Shown one piece after another: positions 7,623 through 14,760 of a stretch of DNA of 64,000 nt (positions within the stretch are counted from its first letter, which is position 1; each line of letters begins with the position of its first letter). The position numbers and the translations under genes are program-made. Source of the stretch: JAZNQN01 sp045656005. Its GTDB lineage: Bacteria; Bacillota; Clostridia; UMGS1883; UMGS1540. The stretch spans positions 1 through 64,000 of the forward strand of contig JAZOQG010000070.1 in assembly GCA_045656005.1 (NCBI GenBank), in the 5' to 3' direction. Under the pieces are notes generated by a model that had not been told where the DNA came from, made no database searches, and saw nothing but the letters and a program-made list of their open reading frames with translations.

Positions 7623-8018
7623 TTAATTTTTTTTGCAGTTTTTGCAGATGCCGCTGCAATAAACATCATGTGTTACAATTTCAAAATCAGAAAGTCCGCT
7701 TACTATCGGCTCCTCGGTTTCAAAATCAAACACACCGCCGCACTCGCTGCATATAAAGTGCCCGTGTAAATCGGTGCAACCATCAAAGCGTGATTGTTGC
7801 TCCTCTATGGTAACCATTTTCGTGATACCGCTCTTTACAAAAAGCTTCACGGTATTATAAACCGTTGTTTTTGAAAGGGTGGGCACGGCAGGGTGCAGCG
7901 CTTTGTAAATATCATCAACCGTTGGATGCGTTCTGTTTTCCTTTAAAAAGTCAAAAATCATAACCCTCATAAGCGATGGCTTGATATTATGACGGGAAAG
8001 TATCTCGGCAGTTGACAT
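7623..8018 (-). CDS. perR: peroxide-responsive repressor PerR (Fur family)
   Basis: A 131-residue Fur-family repressor. The structural zinc site is CSEC...CKNC at the C-terminus. The regulatory metal ligands of PerR can be placed: H in RTHPTVDDIY, D in SRFDG, two H in DLHGHF, and D in GVFDFE. This full set points to PerR rather than Fur or Zur. The ATG at 8018 (GAGGTG 5 bases upstream) fits the family start MSTAEIL; an in-frame ATG at 8036 has a poorer ribosome binding site. Upstream is a near-consensus promoter with a perfect 7-1-7 PerR box at the start point, so it should repress itself and the rubrerythrin gene. Confidence 0.92.
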   Translation of the reverse strand: MSTAEILSRHNIKPSLMRVMIFDFLKENRTHPTVDDIYKALHPAVPTLSKTTVYNTVKLFVKSGITKMVTIEEQQSRFDGCTDLHGHFICSECGGVFDFETEEPIVSGLSDFEIVTHDVYCSGICKNCKKN

Positions 8019-8043
8019 GCTTACACCTCGCTTCATTTCACTT

Positions 8044-8058
8044 TTGTAATGATTACAA
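8044..8058. promoter_or_regulatory. PerR box
   Basis: TTGTAATGATTACAA is a perfect 7-1-7 inverted repeat like the PerR/Fur-type box of Gram-positives. It covers about +1 to +13 of the perR promoter. Confidence 0.85.
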
Positions 8059-8062
8059 ATTT

Positions 8063-8091
8063 ATTATAACAACACTTTTGTTATTTGTCAA
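8063..8091 (-). promoter_or_regulatory. sigma-A promoter of perR-rubrerythrin
   Basis: Minus strand: TTGACA (8091-8086), 17 bases, TATAAT (8068-8063). A second inverted repeat, ATAACAA-5-TTGTTAT (8066-8084), fills the spacer and could be a further operator half. Confidence 0.88.
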
Positions 8092-8120
8092 TACTTTTTT
8101 CAAAAAAATATAAAAAATTT

Positions 8121-8142
8121 ATCGGCTGAAAAATCAGCCGAT
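8121..8142 (-). terminator. terminator of nitroreductase gene
   Basis: ATCGGCTGA (8121-8129) pairs perfectly with TCAGCCGAT (8134-8142). On the minus strand it is followed by AAATTTTTTATATTTTTTT. Confidence 0.85.
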
Positions 8143-8146
8143 AAAA

Positions 8147-8716
8147 TTACTTTTCTAATATTAAAACTTCTTCCATTGTTCTTTTCGGAACTCGCAAAAC
8201 ATTATCGTCTCCCATAAAGTACTTTACGTCTCCCTCCTTCATATTAATCACACGGCTTTCCTGCGCACCATATCCAAGTGCAACAAGATACAAAAGTTTA
8301 AATTTTTCAGGTAAATCAAATACTCTTTTAAGCCCTTCTCTGTTAAGTGCCCCTATCCAGCAACTTGCGATTCCCATTTCGTGTGCCGCAAGCAAAATAT
8401 TTGTAACTGCTGCACCCGCCTCAACTTCAAAATTTTGCTTAATTTCTTCATCTCCCCAAACTGCTATGTAGGCAGTGGGACGCTCACTCTCTTTAGGTGC
8501 TCCATCTTCGAGATATCCTGCCCATTTTGTAAACGGAAAAATATCGTCACATATCCTTTTTTCGGAAATAATTCCAAATTTAAGCGGCTGAATATTTGCG
8601 GGAAATGCTGCCAGACGTGCACAGTTTACCAAAGTTTTAAGTTTTTCTTTATCTATTGGTGTATCTTTAAATTTTCTTATACTTCTTCTTTCTTCAATGG
8701 CTTTTATAACTTCCAC
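8147..8716 (-). CDS. nitroreductase-family flavoprotein
   Basis: A 189-residue FMN-dependent oxidoreductase of the nitroreductase fold. The N-terminal ERRSIRKFKDTPID motif binds FMN phosphate, and the AAVTNILLAAHEMGIASCWIG region with ALGYG near the C-terminus is typical of the family. The natural substrate is unknown; relatives reduce nitro compounds, quinones or flavins with NAD(P)H. It starts with GTG at 8716, preceded by GGAGG. It is a single gene with its own terminator, divergent from the asparagine-rich gene and just upstream of the perR region. Confidence 0.9.
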   Translation of the reverse strand: MEVIKAIEERRSIRKFKDTPIDKEKLKTLVNCARLAAFPANIQPLKFGIISEKRICDDIFPFTKWAGYLEDGAPKESERPTAYIAVWGDEEIKQNFEVEAGAAVTNILLAAHEMGIASCWIGALNREGLKRVFDLPEKFKLLYLVALGYGAQESRVINMKEGDVKYFMGDDNVLRVPKRTMEEVLILEK

Positions 8717-8815
8717 AATAAAACCTCCTTTTTAAATATCTTAACACAAATTTTTTAAAAATGGAATAAAAATTAATAAAAAACGAAAAATAATTACGAA
8801 GGGAGTTGAATTATA

Positions 8816-9091
8816 ATGAACAACAATAATAACAACACAAACAACCGCAATAACTCAAACAGCAGTAACAACAATAACAACAATGTAAACAACCGTAGCA
8901 ACTCAAACAACAATAACAACAACTCAAGCAACAAAAACAATAACAGCAGCCAAAACAAGAAAAACCATCAGGCATACGAAACTTTGGCAACAGCTGAAAA
9001 AGCAAGATTTGAGAACAAAACAAACACAACAAGACCTTCTGACTCTCAGGTAGAAAACATGAGAGATTTTTCTATTGAGAACAAGAAATAA
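8816..9091 (+). CDS. asparagine-rich low-complexity small protein
   Basis: Not recognised. In its 91 residues the first 50 are almost only Asn, Ser, Lys, Thr and Arg, with runs of up to six Asn. The last 40 are charged and helix-like (YETLATAEKARFENKT, VENMRDFSIENKK). GGGAG precedes the ATG and a strong terminator follows, so it looks like a real single-gene unit. No sigma-A promoter is evident; GGAATA at 8763-8768 could be part of a sporulation-type -35, but the -10 is poor. A spore-coat, gamma-SASP-like or adhesive role is speculation. The reverse strand is also open, an artefact of the AAC/AAT triplets. Confidence 0.65.
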   Translation: MNNNNNNTNNRNNSNSSNNNNNNVNNRSNSNNNNNNSSNKNNNSSQNKKNHQAYETLATAEKARFENKTNTTRPSDSQVENMRDFSIENKK

Positions 9092-9102
9092 TTGAATTAT
9101 TA

Positions 9103-9142
9103 AAAAATGGACAGTAAAAACAAGTTTTTACTGTCCATTTTT
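9103..9142. terminator. bidirectional terminator
   Basis: An 18-base stem, AAAAATGGACAGTAAAAA (9103-9120), pairs with its complement at 9125-9142 with a 4-base loop. It ends both the asparagine-rich gene and glmM. Confidence 0.9.
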
Positions 9143-9144
9143 CA

Positions 9145-10494
9145 TTATCCTAATCTTGCCTCTATTAATTTTGCAAGATATGTGGCACGCTGTTTTATTA
9201 TATCCATATCCTCTCCCTCTATCATTACACGAACACAAGGCTCTGTTCCCGAGGCACGGATTAAAACTCTGCCCTTTCCGTCAAACTCTTTTTCTAAAGA
9301 CGCAATTTCTTCCATGATTTTCTTATCTTCTTTAAATGAATATTTTTTAGAATTTTGCACCTTTGAATTTATGATAACCTGAGGAAGTGTTTGGAAAACT
9401 TCTGCAAGTTCTGAAACTTTCTTGCCTGTTTTCTTAACGATTGACAAAAGCTGAAGTGCAGATACGAGCCCGTCACCCGTTGTGTTATGGTTTAAGAAAA
9501 TAATATGTCCTGACGCTTCTCCTCCAAGCACATAACCCTCTTCAAGCATTTTTTCAAGAACGTATCGGTCACCGACATTTGTCTGTACAATATTTATTCC
9601 GTTTTCCTTTGCTGCAAGGGTTAGACCCAAGTTTGTCATAATTGTTGTAACAAGTGTATTTTTGGTGAGCATATTGCGTTCTTTAAGATAAAGGGCACAA
9701 ATAAGCATTATTTTGTCACCGTCAACAAGGTTTCCGTTTTCATCAATCACAAGAAGGCGGTCAGCATCGCCATCAAAAGTAAGACCGATATCCACATTTA
9801 TATTTTTAACATACTCCTGAAATTCCGCAGTATGCGTTGAGCCACATTTATAATTTATGTTAATTCCGTTTGGATTATTGTGGATTACATAAGGCTCTGC
9901 ACCGAGAGCTGATAAAACCTTGACAGAAGTTTTATATGACGCACCATTTCCGCAGTCCACAGCTATGCGAAGTCCTGAAAGGTCACAGTCAATTGTATTT
10001 TTTGCAAATTCAACGTAGTCTGCTACTGCGCTGTCGCATTTTGAAATTGTGCCCACACGGTCACCCGTCGGAAGCGGGATACCTTCCAGATTTGCAAAAA
10101 TATACTTTTCGATATTTTCTTCAATTTCGTCACTTAATTTATATCCGTTGGAATTAAAAATTTTAATTCCGTTAAATTCGGCGCTGTTGTGAGATGCAGA
10201 AATTACAATACCGGCATCTGCTTCATATTTTCTTGTTAGATATGCAACCGCAGGTGTTGGAACTATTCCAAGACTTAAAACATTTGCCCCCACACTGCAA
10301 AGACCTGCCGAAAGTGCACTTTCAAGCATATCTCCCGAAATACGAGTGTCTTTTCCTATTATTATCTTGGGGCTGCGATGTGTTTCTTTTGTTAAAACAA
10401 ATGCTGCCGCAACTCCTATTTTGTAAGCAAGGTCGCAAGTAAGCTCCACATTTGCAACACCTCTTACTCCATCAGTTCCAAATAATTTTCCCAT
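9145..10494 (-). CDS. glmM: phosphoglucosamine mutase GlmM
   Basis: A 449-residue enzyme converting glucosamine-6-phosphate to glucosamine-1-phosphate for peptidoglycan precursors. Visible are the N-terminal GKLFGTDGVRG, the active serine loop ISASHNSAEFNGIK (about residue 100), the metal loop TFDGDADRLL (about 245) and the phosphate-binding RASGTEPCVRVM near the C-terminus. The ATG at 10494 is chosen because the family begins MGKLFGTDG and AAAGGAAAA lies upstream; the longer frame runs into the promoter. It is transcribed alone from the promoter at 10528-10556. No glmS or cdaA is adjacent. Confidence 0.96.
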   Translation of the reverse strand: MGKLFGTDGVRGVANVELTCDLAYKIGVAAAFVLTKETHRSPKIIIGKDTRISGDMLESALSAGLCSVGANVLSLGIVPTPAVAYLTRKYEADAGIVISASHNSAEFNGIKIFNSNGYKLSDEIEENIEKYIFANLEGIPLPTGDRVGTISKCDSAVADYVEFAKNTIDCDLSGLRIAVDCGNGASYKTSVKVLSALGAEPYVIHNNPNGININYKCGSTHTAEFQEYVKNINVDIGLTFDGDADRLLVIDENGNLVDGDKIMLICALYLKERNMLTKNTLVTTIMTNLGLTLAAKENGINIVQTNVGDRYVLEKMLEEGYVLGGEASGHIIFLNHNTTGDGLVSALQLLSIVKKTGKKVSELAEVFQTLPQVIINSKVQNSKKYSFKEDKKIMEEIASLEKEFDGKGRVLIRASGTEPCVRVMIEGEDMDIIKQRATYLAKLIEARLG

Positions 10495-10527
10495 AGCTTT
10501 TTCCTTTCTTAATTTATTTACCAATAA

Positions 10528-10556
10528 ATTATACAACCGCAGGTTTATTTTGTCAA
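10528..10556 (-). promoter_or_regulatory. sigma-A promoter of glmM
   Basis: Minus strand: TTGACA (10556-10551), 17 bases, TATAAT (10533-10528). Both hexamers match consensus. Confidence 0.88.
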
Positions 10557-10620
10557 TGAATTTTACCTTAAAATATTATCAAAAAGAGCAAAATAAGACA
10601 GATTTACTGCAATTTTTTTA

Positions 10621-10649
10621 TTGCACTAATTTATATATTATGTTAAAAT
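10621..10649 (+). promoter_or_regulatory. promoter of SDR/Gfo operon
   Basis: TTGCAC (10621-10626), 17 bases, TAAAAT, 30 bases before the ATG at 10680. Confidence 0.65.
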
Positions 10650-10679
10650 TAAGAAAATATGATAAAAGGGAAGAAGTTT

Positions 10680-11399
10680 ATGAAAAGTGTGCTCGTAACA
10701 GGCGGCGCAAGAGGAATAGGAAAAGCCATATGCAAAAAATTTGCGGCGGAAGGCTATTTTGTTTTTATAAATTATAATAAATCGGAAGTTGAGGCACAAA
10801 AACTCCAGAAAGAAATAGGTAAAAACTGCAAAATTTTCAAAGCCGATGTTTCGTCTTTCGAAGAGGTTTCACAGATGGTTGGTGAAATCCTTAGTGAATT
10901 TAAAAAAATTGATGTTCTTGTAAACAATGCAGGGATAGCAGAGCAAAAGGTTTTTGGGGATATAACACCTGAAGACTGGAAAAAAATGTTTTCAGTTAAC
11001 TGCGACGGGGTTTATAACGTTACATATAACGTTCTTCCATCAATGATTCACGAAAAATGCGGAAGCATTATAAATATTGCTTCAATCTGGGGCGAAGTTG
11101 GTGCATCATGTGAAGTTCACTACTCAGCATCAAAAGCAGCAGTTATTGGGTTTACAAAAGCACTTTCGAAGGAAGTTGCACCTTCGGGAATAAGAGTTAA
11201 CTGCGTGTCCCCCGGCATAATTGAAACAGACATGATGTTTTCCATGAGCGATGAAGAAAAAAAAGAGCTTATTAATGAAACTCCTCTCGGAAGATTCGGA
11301 ACGGGAGAAGATATTGCGAAAAGTGTTTTTTATCTCTCGGAAGATACATTTATTACGGGGCAGATACTGGGCAGTAACGGCGGATTTGTAATTTACTAA
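10680..11399 (+). CDS. short-chain dehydrogenase/reductase (FabG-like)
   Basis: A 239-residue NAD(P)-dependent SDR. Cofactor motif TGGARGIGK at residue 7, NNAG near 83, the catalytic Ser in NIASIWG and the YSASK tetrad near 148. The sequence is FabG-like, but there are no fatty-acid genes nearby. Its partner 14 bases downstream is a Gfo/Idh/MocA oxidoreductase, so a sugar or polyol substrate is as likely as 3-oxoacyl-ACP. The ATG at 10680 is chosen because GGGAAG lies 8 bases upstream; the ATG at 10659 lacks one. Confidence 0.9.
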   Translation: MKSVLVTGGARGIGKAICKKFAAEGYFVFINYNKSEVEAQKLQKEIGKNCKIFKADVSSFEEVSQMVGEILSEFKKIDVLVNNAGIAEQKVFGDITPEDWKKMFSVNCDGVYNVTYNVLPSMIHEKCGSIINIASIWGEVGASCEVHYSASKAAVIGFTKALSKEVAPSGIRVNCVSPGIIETDMMFSMSDEEKKELINETPLGRFGTGEDIAKSVFYLSEDTFITGQILGSNGGFVIY

Positions 11400-11413
11400 A
11401 AGGAATGATAAAT

Positions 11414-12418
11414 TTGAGTAAAATTTATAACGTGGCACTTATAGGGTGCGGGCAGATGGGAAAAACACATATAGAAAACATTTATTTTAAGGATAATGTT
11501 CATGTTTCCTATGTATGTGATGCTTTACCCGAAAAGGCAGAAAAATTTAAGAAAAAATATGCTGCTGACAAAGCCAGCCAAAATGCAGAAGAATGTATTT
11601 CAGACAACCTCGTTGACATTGTGATTATCGCTACATATCCCGAGTCGCACATAAAACTCTTAAAAATGTGTCTTGAAAACGGAAAACATGTTATTATAGA
11701 AAAACCAATCGGAACAAGCCTTGAAGAAGGAGAAGAGTTTATCCGACTTTTAAAGGAATATCCCAAAAGCCGTGTTCTGGTGGGGCATATTTTAAGACAT
11801 AACCATACATACCAAAAGGTTGCCGAAATGATAAGAGGGGGAGCCATAGGAAGTCCCATTATCATGCGTATGGTTCAAAACCACCACACAATGAACTGGG
11901 ACAGATACCTAGAACTTATAAAAGAAACTTCCCCGATTATCGACTGCGGTGTACATTACCTTGATGTTATGCAGTGGTTTACAGGCGAAAAGATTGAAGA
12001 TATTTCCGGAATAGGCATGAGAACAGAGGAAAGTGTTCCAGAAGATAAATATAACTATGGAATGATAACCGTTAAACTTTCAGGCGGGTCTGTAGCATAT
12101 TACGAGGCCGGCTGGTCCAACACAATTTCTTCTGATAACTTAAAAGAATTTGTAGGTCCAAAGGGAAGTATAAAAATTATTTATCAGAAGGACAGACAAA
12201 GCCATCAGGAAGAGGGCGACCTCATAGAATACTATAAATATCCTGAAAAAAGCTACGAAATGATAAATATTGCAGGAAAGAGAAAACCTACAGACGAACA
12301 ATTTGACTATCTTGTTAAAATGATTGAGGAAGGTATCACTGCAAATCCTTCAAACGGCGAGGCATTTGAGTGCTTTAAAAGAGCACTTGAAGCTGATGAG
12401 CACATAAGAAATAATTAA
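11414..12418 (+). CDS. Gfo/Idh/MocA-family oxidoreductase
   Basis: A 334-residue NAD(P)-dependent dehydrogenase of the inositol/glucose-fructose oxidoreductase family. The N-terminal Rossmann motif is ALIGCGQMGK; the family EKP motif appears as IIEKPIGTS near residue 95; the catalytic-site pattern is CGVHYLDVMQW near 180. The substrate is unknown, probably a sugar or cyclitol. The TTG at 11414 is preferred, as AAAGGA lies about 8 bases upstream; the ATG at 11405 directly abuts that ribosome binding site. It forms an operon with the SDR gene and ends before a terminator. Confidence 0.88.
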   Translation: MSKIYNVALIGCGQMGKTHIENIYFKDNVHVSYVCDALPEKAEKFKKKYAADKASQNAEECISDNLVDIVIIATYPESHIKLLKMCLENGKHVIIEKPIGTSLEEGEEFIRLLKEYPKSRVLVGHILRHNHTYQKVAEMIRGGAIGSPIIMRMVQNHHTMNWDRYLELIKETSPIIDCGVHYLDVMQWFTGEKIEDISGIGMRTEESVPEDKYNYGMITVKLSGGSVAYYEAGWSNTISSDNLKEFVGPKGSIKIIYQKDRQSHQEEGDLIEYYKYPEKSYEMINIAGKRKPTDEQFDYLVKMIEEGITANPSNGEAFECFKRALEADEHIRNN

Positions 12419-12421
12419 AGC

Positions 12422-12456
12422 AAAACTCCCATTCGCTGTGAACGGGAGTTTTATTT
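12422..12456. terminator. bidirectional terminator
   Basis: AAAACTCCC (12422-12430) pairs with GGGAGTTTT (12444-12452), then ATTTT. It lies between the convergent Gfo and CapA-like genes. Confidence 0.85.
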
Positions 12457-12459
12457 TAA

Positions 12460-13539
12460 TTATTTACGGTCTTTCTCGTTAAACTTATTCCATGTCGGGA
12501 ATAGCTCTCTCCAAACATCTGTATGTGCCTCGCAATCAAGATAATGGGAAAAATGGTTATAATCGCGTGATGCGAGCGGAGTGATATACATTCTGCGGTT
12601 ATCTTCACAAAATTCATGCCATCCTTCGAGCCATCTTCCATCAAGAAGTTCTTCGTTTCTTTCTTCCAGTTCTTTTAAAAGTCTGTCATGTGTTTCTCCT
12701 TTGGCAAGAGAAATGCAACCATCCTTTGCGATTGTCGGCATGATTTCCATTTCGCATTTATCTTTTGTTATATCAAATTTAAGCAAAAGACCGGTATCCC
12801 ACATATCAGAGGTAAAACCTTCAAGTTTAGCAAAGTGGAAGTTCCCCTGACCATATACTATATGGCAATCTTTAAAGTTTTCGTAGCACCCTATACAGTG
12901 GCTGTGCTGACACAAAACAATGTCTGCCCCATGAGTTGCCATTGAACGGCAGAGCTTACGAAGACGGGGGGAAGGATAACGGCAATGTTCTTTTCCGCCG
13001 TGGTACAAAACGATAACATAATCTGCGTTTTCTTTTGCTTTTACAATATCATCATTTGTATCATATGGGTCATATTCTCTTGCGCCCATTCTGTCAGGCA
13101 AAGCATAAGAATATTCATGCTCGCAAACCGCTATAACTGCAATTTTTATGCCATCTTTTTCTATAATCAAGTCACGTCTTGCATCAGTATCATTTTCGCC
13201 TGTGCCTGTATATGTAATCCCTTTTTCATCAAGAGCTTTCATTGTATCGAGAAATCCGGGGATGCCAAAATCAAATGTGTGGTTATTACTAAGTCCGCAA
13301 TGTGTTACCCCTGCCTCTTTTAAAACAGCAGCAGTATTTAAAGGTGCTTTAAGGTTTGGTCCGTATTTCATGATTTTGTTATCTGACTCTGTTATTGCAC
13401 ATTCAAGATTTACAATGTTATAATCTGCTCCTTCATAAACATCGCAAATATCACCAAAAAGTTTTTTTGTTTCTTTGTTCGCAAACATTTCCCTGTTGGC
13501 ATCAGTAATGCAAACGTCTCCGCCGATTGTGATAATCAT
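12460..13539 (-). CDS. CapA-family metallophosphatase-like protein
   Basis: A 359-residue protein of the CapA/PgsA-like calcineurin-superfamily group found in poly-gamma-glutamate capsule clusters but also widely elsewhere. Visible motifs: GGDVCITD at the N-terminus, NLECAIT (about 53), LSNNHTFDFG (about 82), LYHGGKEH and CQHSHCIGC with YGQGNFHF. No signal peptide is seen and there are no capB/capC genes, so the role is open. The ATG at 13539 is preferred (TGGAG 5 bases upstream) over the in-frame codons at 13551 and 13584. It is last in a three-gene operon behind the SLH protein. Confidence 0.85.
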   Translation of the reverse strand: MIITIGGDVCITDANREMFANKETKKLFGDICDVYEGADYNIVNLECAITESDNKIMKYGPNLKAPLNTAAVLKEAGVTHCGLSNNHTFDFGIPGFLDTMKALDEKGITYTGTGENDTDARRDLIIEKDGIKIAVIAVCEHEYSYALPDRMGAREYDPYDTNDDIVKAKENADYVIVLYHGGKEHCRYPSPRLRKLCRSMATHGADIVLCQHSHCIGCYENFKDCHIVYGQGNFHFAKLEGFTSDMWDTGLLLKFDITKDKCEMEIMPTIAKDGCISLAKGETHDRLLKELEERNEELLDGRWLEGWHEFCEDNRRMYITPLASRDYNHFSHYLDCEAHTDVWRELFPTWNKFNEKDRK

Positions 13540-13584
13540 AAAAATCTCCATTCCGCCTGTGGCAAAAAATTTTAAAGTCAACAT

Positions 13585-14742
13585 TTAGTATAATGCATTT
13601 TCAAGATTTATAAACACCTGTGCCACTTCCGCTCTTGTGGCAGTTCCAAGAGGTTTCAAAGAGCCATCCTCATACCCGCTTATAATGCCCATTGCATGAG
13701 CATATCCTATAGACTCACGGGCGAAATCCGACACCTCATCAAAATCCGAAAATGTATCAGGCTCTGATGGTAATATGTTCGATATGTCATATGATATATA
13801 AAGACAATAATTATACATTGTTGAAACCATTTCCTCGCGGCTTATTGGCTCATCAGGCAAAAATTTACTACCCTTTGCCCACGGAATAAGCGAGCAATGA
13901 TTTGCCCAGAAAACGGGAGCAGAGTAATAAGCATCTTCCGAAACATCTTCAAAAATCTGTGGCACGTCAGAAAGTTCTGCTTTTGCAAATCTATACAAAA
14001 CAGTTATAAACATGCCCCTTGTCATTTGAATATTAGGCGAAAACTCTGTGTCAGATGTGCCTTTGAAAAGCCCATTATCACAAACGTATTTTACTGCATC
14101 ATAAAACCAATCACCCTCCGATACATCGCGGAAAAGTCCGCCTTGAGGGAGCGGTGCACTATCTGCATAAGAGGAAAAACGTGCATTAAAATCATTTATT
14201 TTAAAAACAGAAACGCTGTGAAGTGTAATAAAAAGATGATTCATCTGAGCATGCATATCATCTGCTGCATAAAGTGTAGGGTTTGAGAGATATTCGTTTG
14301 ATTTTTCGATAACGCTGCGAACCTCCAAAGCCTCATTTTCGGGCGCGATATCGTAATAATCATCATTTGCTATAAGAGAAATAAGAGCCTTTAAAAGCCT
14401 TAAAACCTTGGGGTTTGTAAGAGAATTATTACGCTGACTTACAAGGGACATCATCGAAAAAGAGCTATAAAGTCCTCTGTAAACCGCATCAAAGTGCTCC
14501 TCTGGAAAATCAGGGGACAAAAGTGCAGTTTTTGCCACTAAAATAGGAATGGCACAAAGTGCATCTTCTTCTTCCGAAAGGGTACTTTGAAGTATTTCCT
14601 CAGAATTAAAAATATAAAGTGCAACCGTATCATAAAGCGACTGCAAATCTTCTTTTGTATAAACCTTTTTGTCCGCAAAAGCGGGCAGGCAGGCAAACAA
14701 TAAAACTACTGATAAAACAAGGGATAGAACACGTTTTTTCAA
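13585..14742 (-). CDS. secreted protein with three SLH domains
   Basis: A 385-residue exported protein. It has a signal peptide of about 23 residues (KKR, hydrophobic core, AFA cleavage site), an unknown helical region to about residue 200, then three S-layer homology repeats: FRDVSEGDWFYDAV...FSPNIQMTRG, FEDVSEDAYYSAPV...FLPDEPISREE and FSDFDEVSDFARES...LKPLGTATRAEV. SLH triplets anchor proteins to pyruvylated cell-wall polymers. The start is TTG at 14742 with AAGGAG upstream. It lies between a DUF1846 gene and a CapA-like gene on the same strand. The N-terminal region is not recognised. Confidence 0.88.
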   Translation of the reverse strand: MKKRVLSLVLSVVLLFACLPAFADKKVYTKEDLQSLYDTVALYIFNSEEILQSTLSEEEDALCAIPILVAKTALLSPDFPEEHFDAVYRGLYSSFSMMSLVSQRNNSLTNPKVLRLLKALISLIANDDYYDIAPENEALEVRSVIEKSNEYLSNPTLYAADDMHAQMNHLFITLHSVSVFKINDFNARFSSYADSAPLPQGGLFRDVSEGDWFYDAVKYVCDNGLFKGTSDTEFSPNIQMTRGMFITVLYRFAKAELSDVPQIFEDVSEDAYYSAPVFWANHCSLIPWAKGSKFLPDEPISREEMVSTMYNYCLYISYDISNILPSEPDTFSDFDEVSDFARESIGYAHAMGIISGYEDGSLKPLGTATRAEVAQVFINLENALY

Positions 14743-14760
14743 TTTTATTCTCCTTCTTAA

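Noticed and set aside
8811..9032. Cysteine-rich open frame on the minus strand opposite the asparagine-rich gene
   Set aside because: It is the reverse reading of AAC/AAT repeats (GTT/ATT and shifted TGT); it has no ribosome binding site and the plus-strand gene has one.
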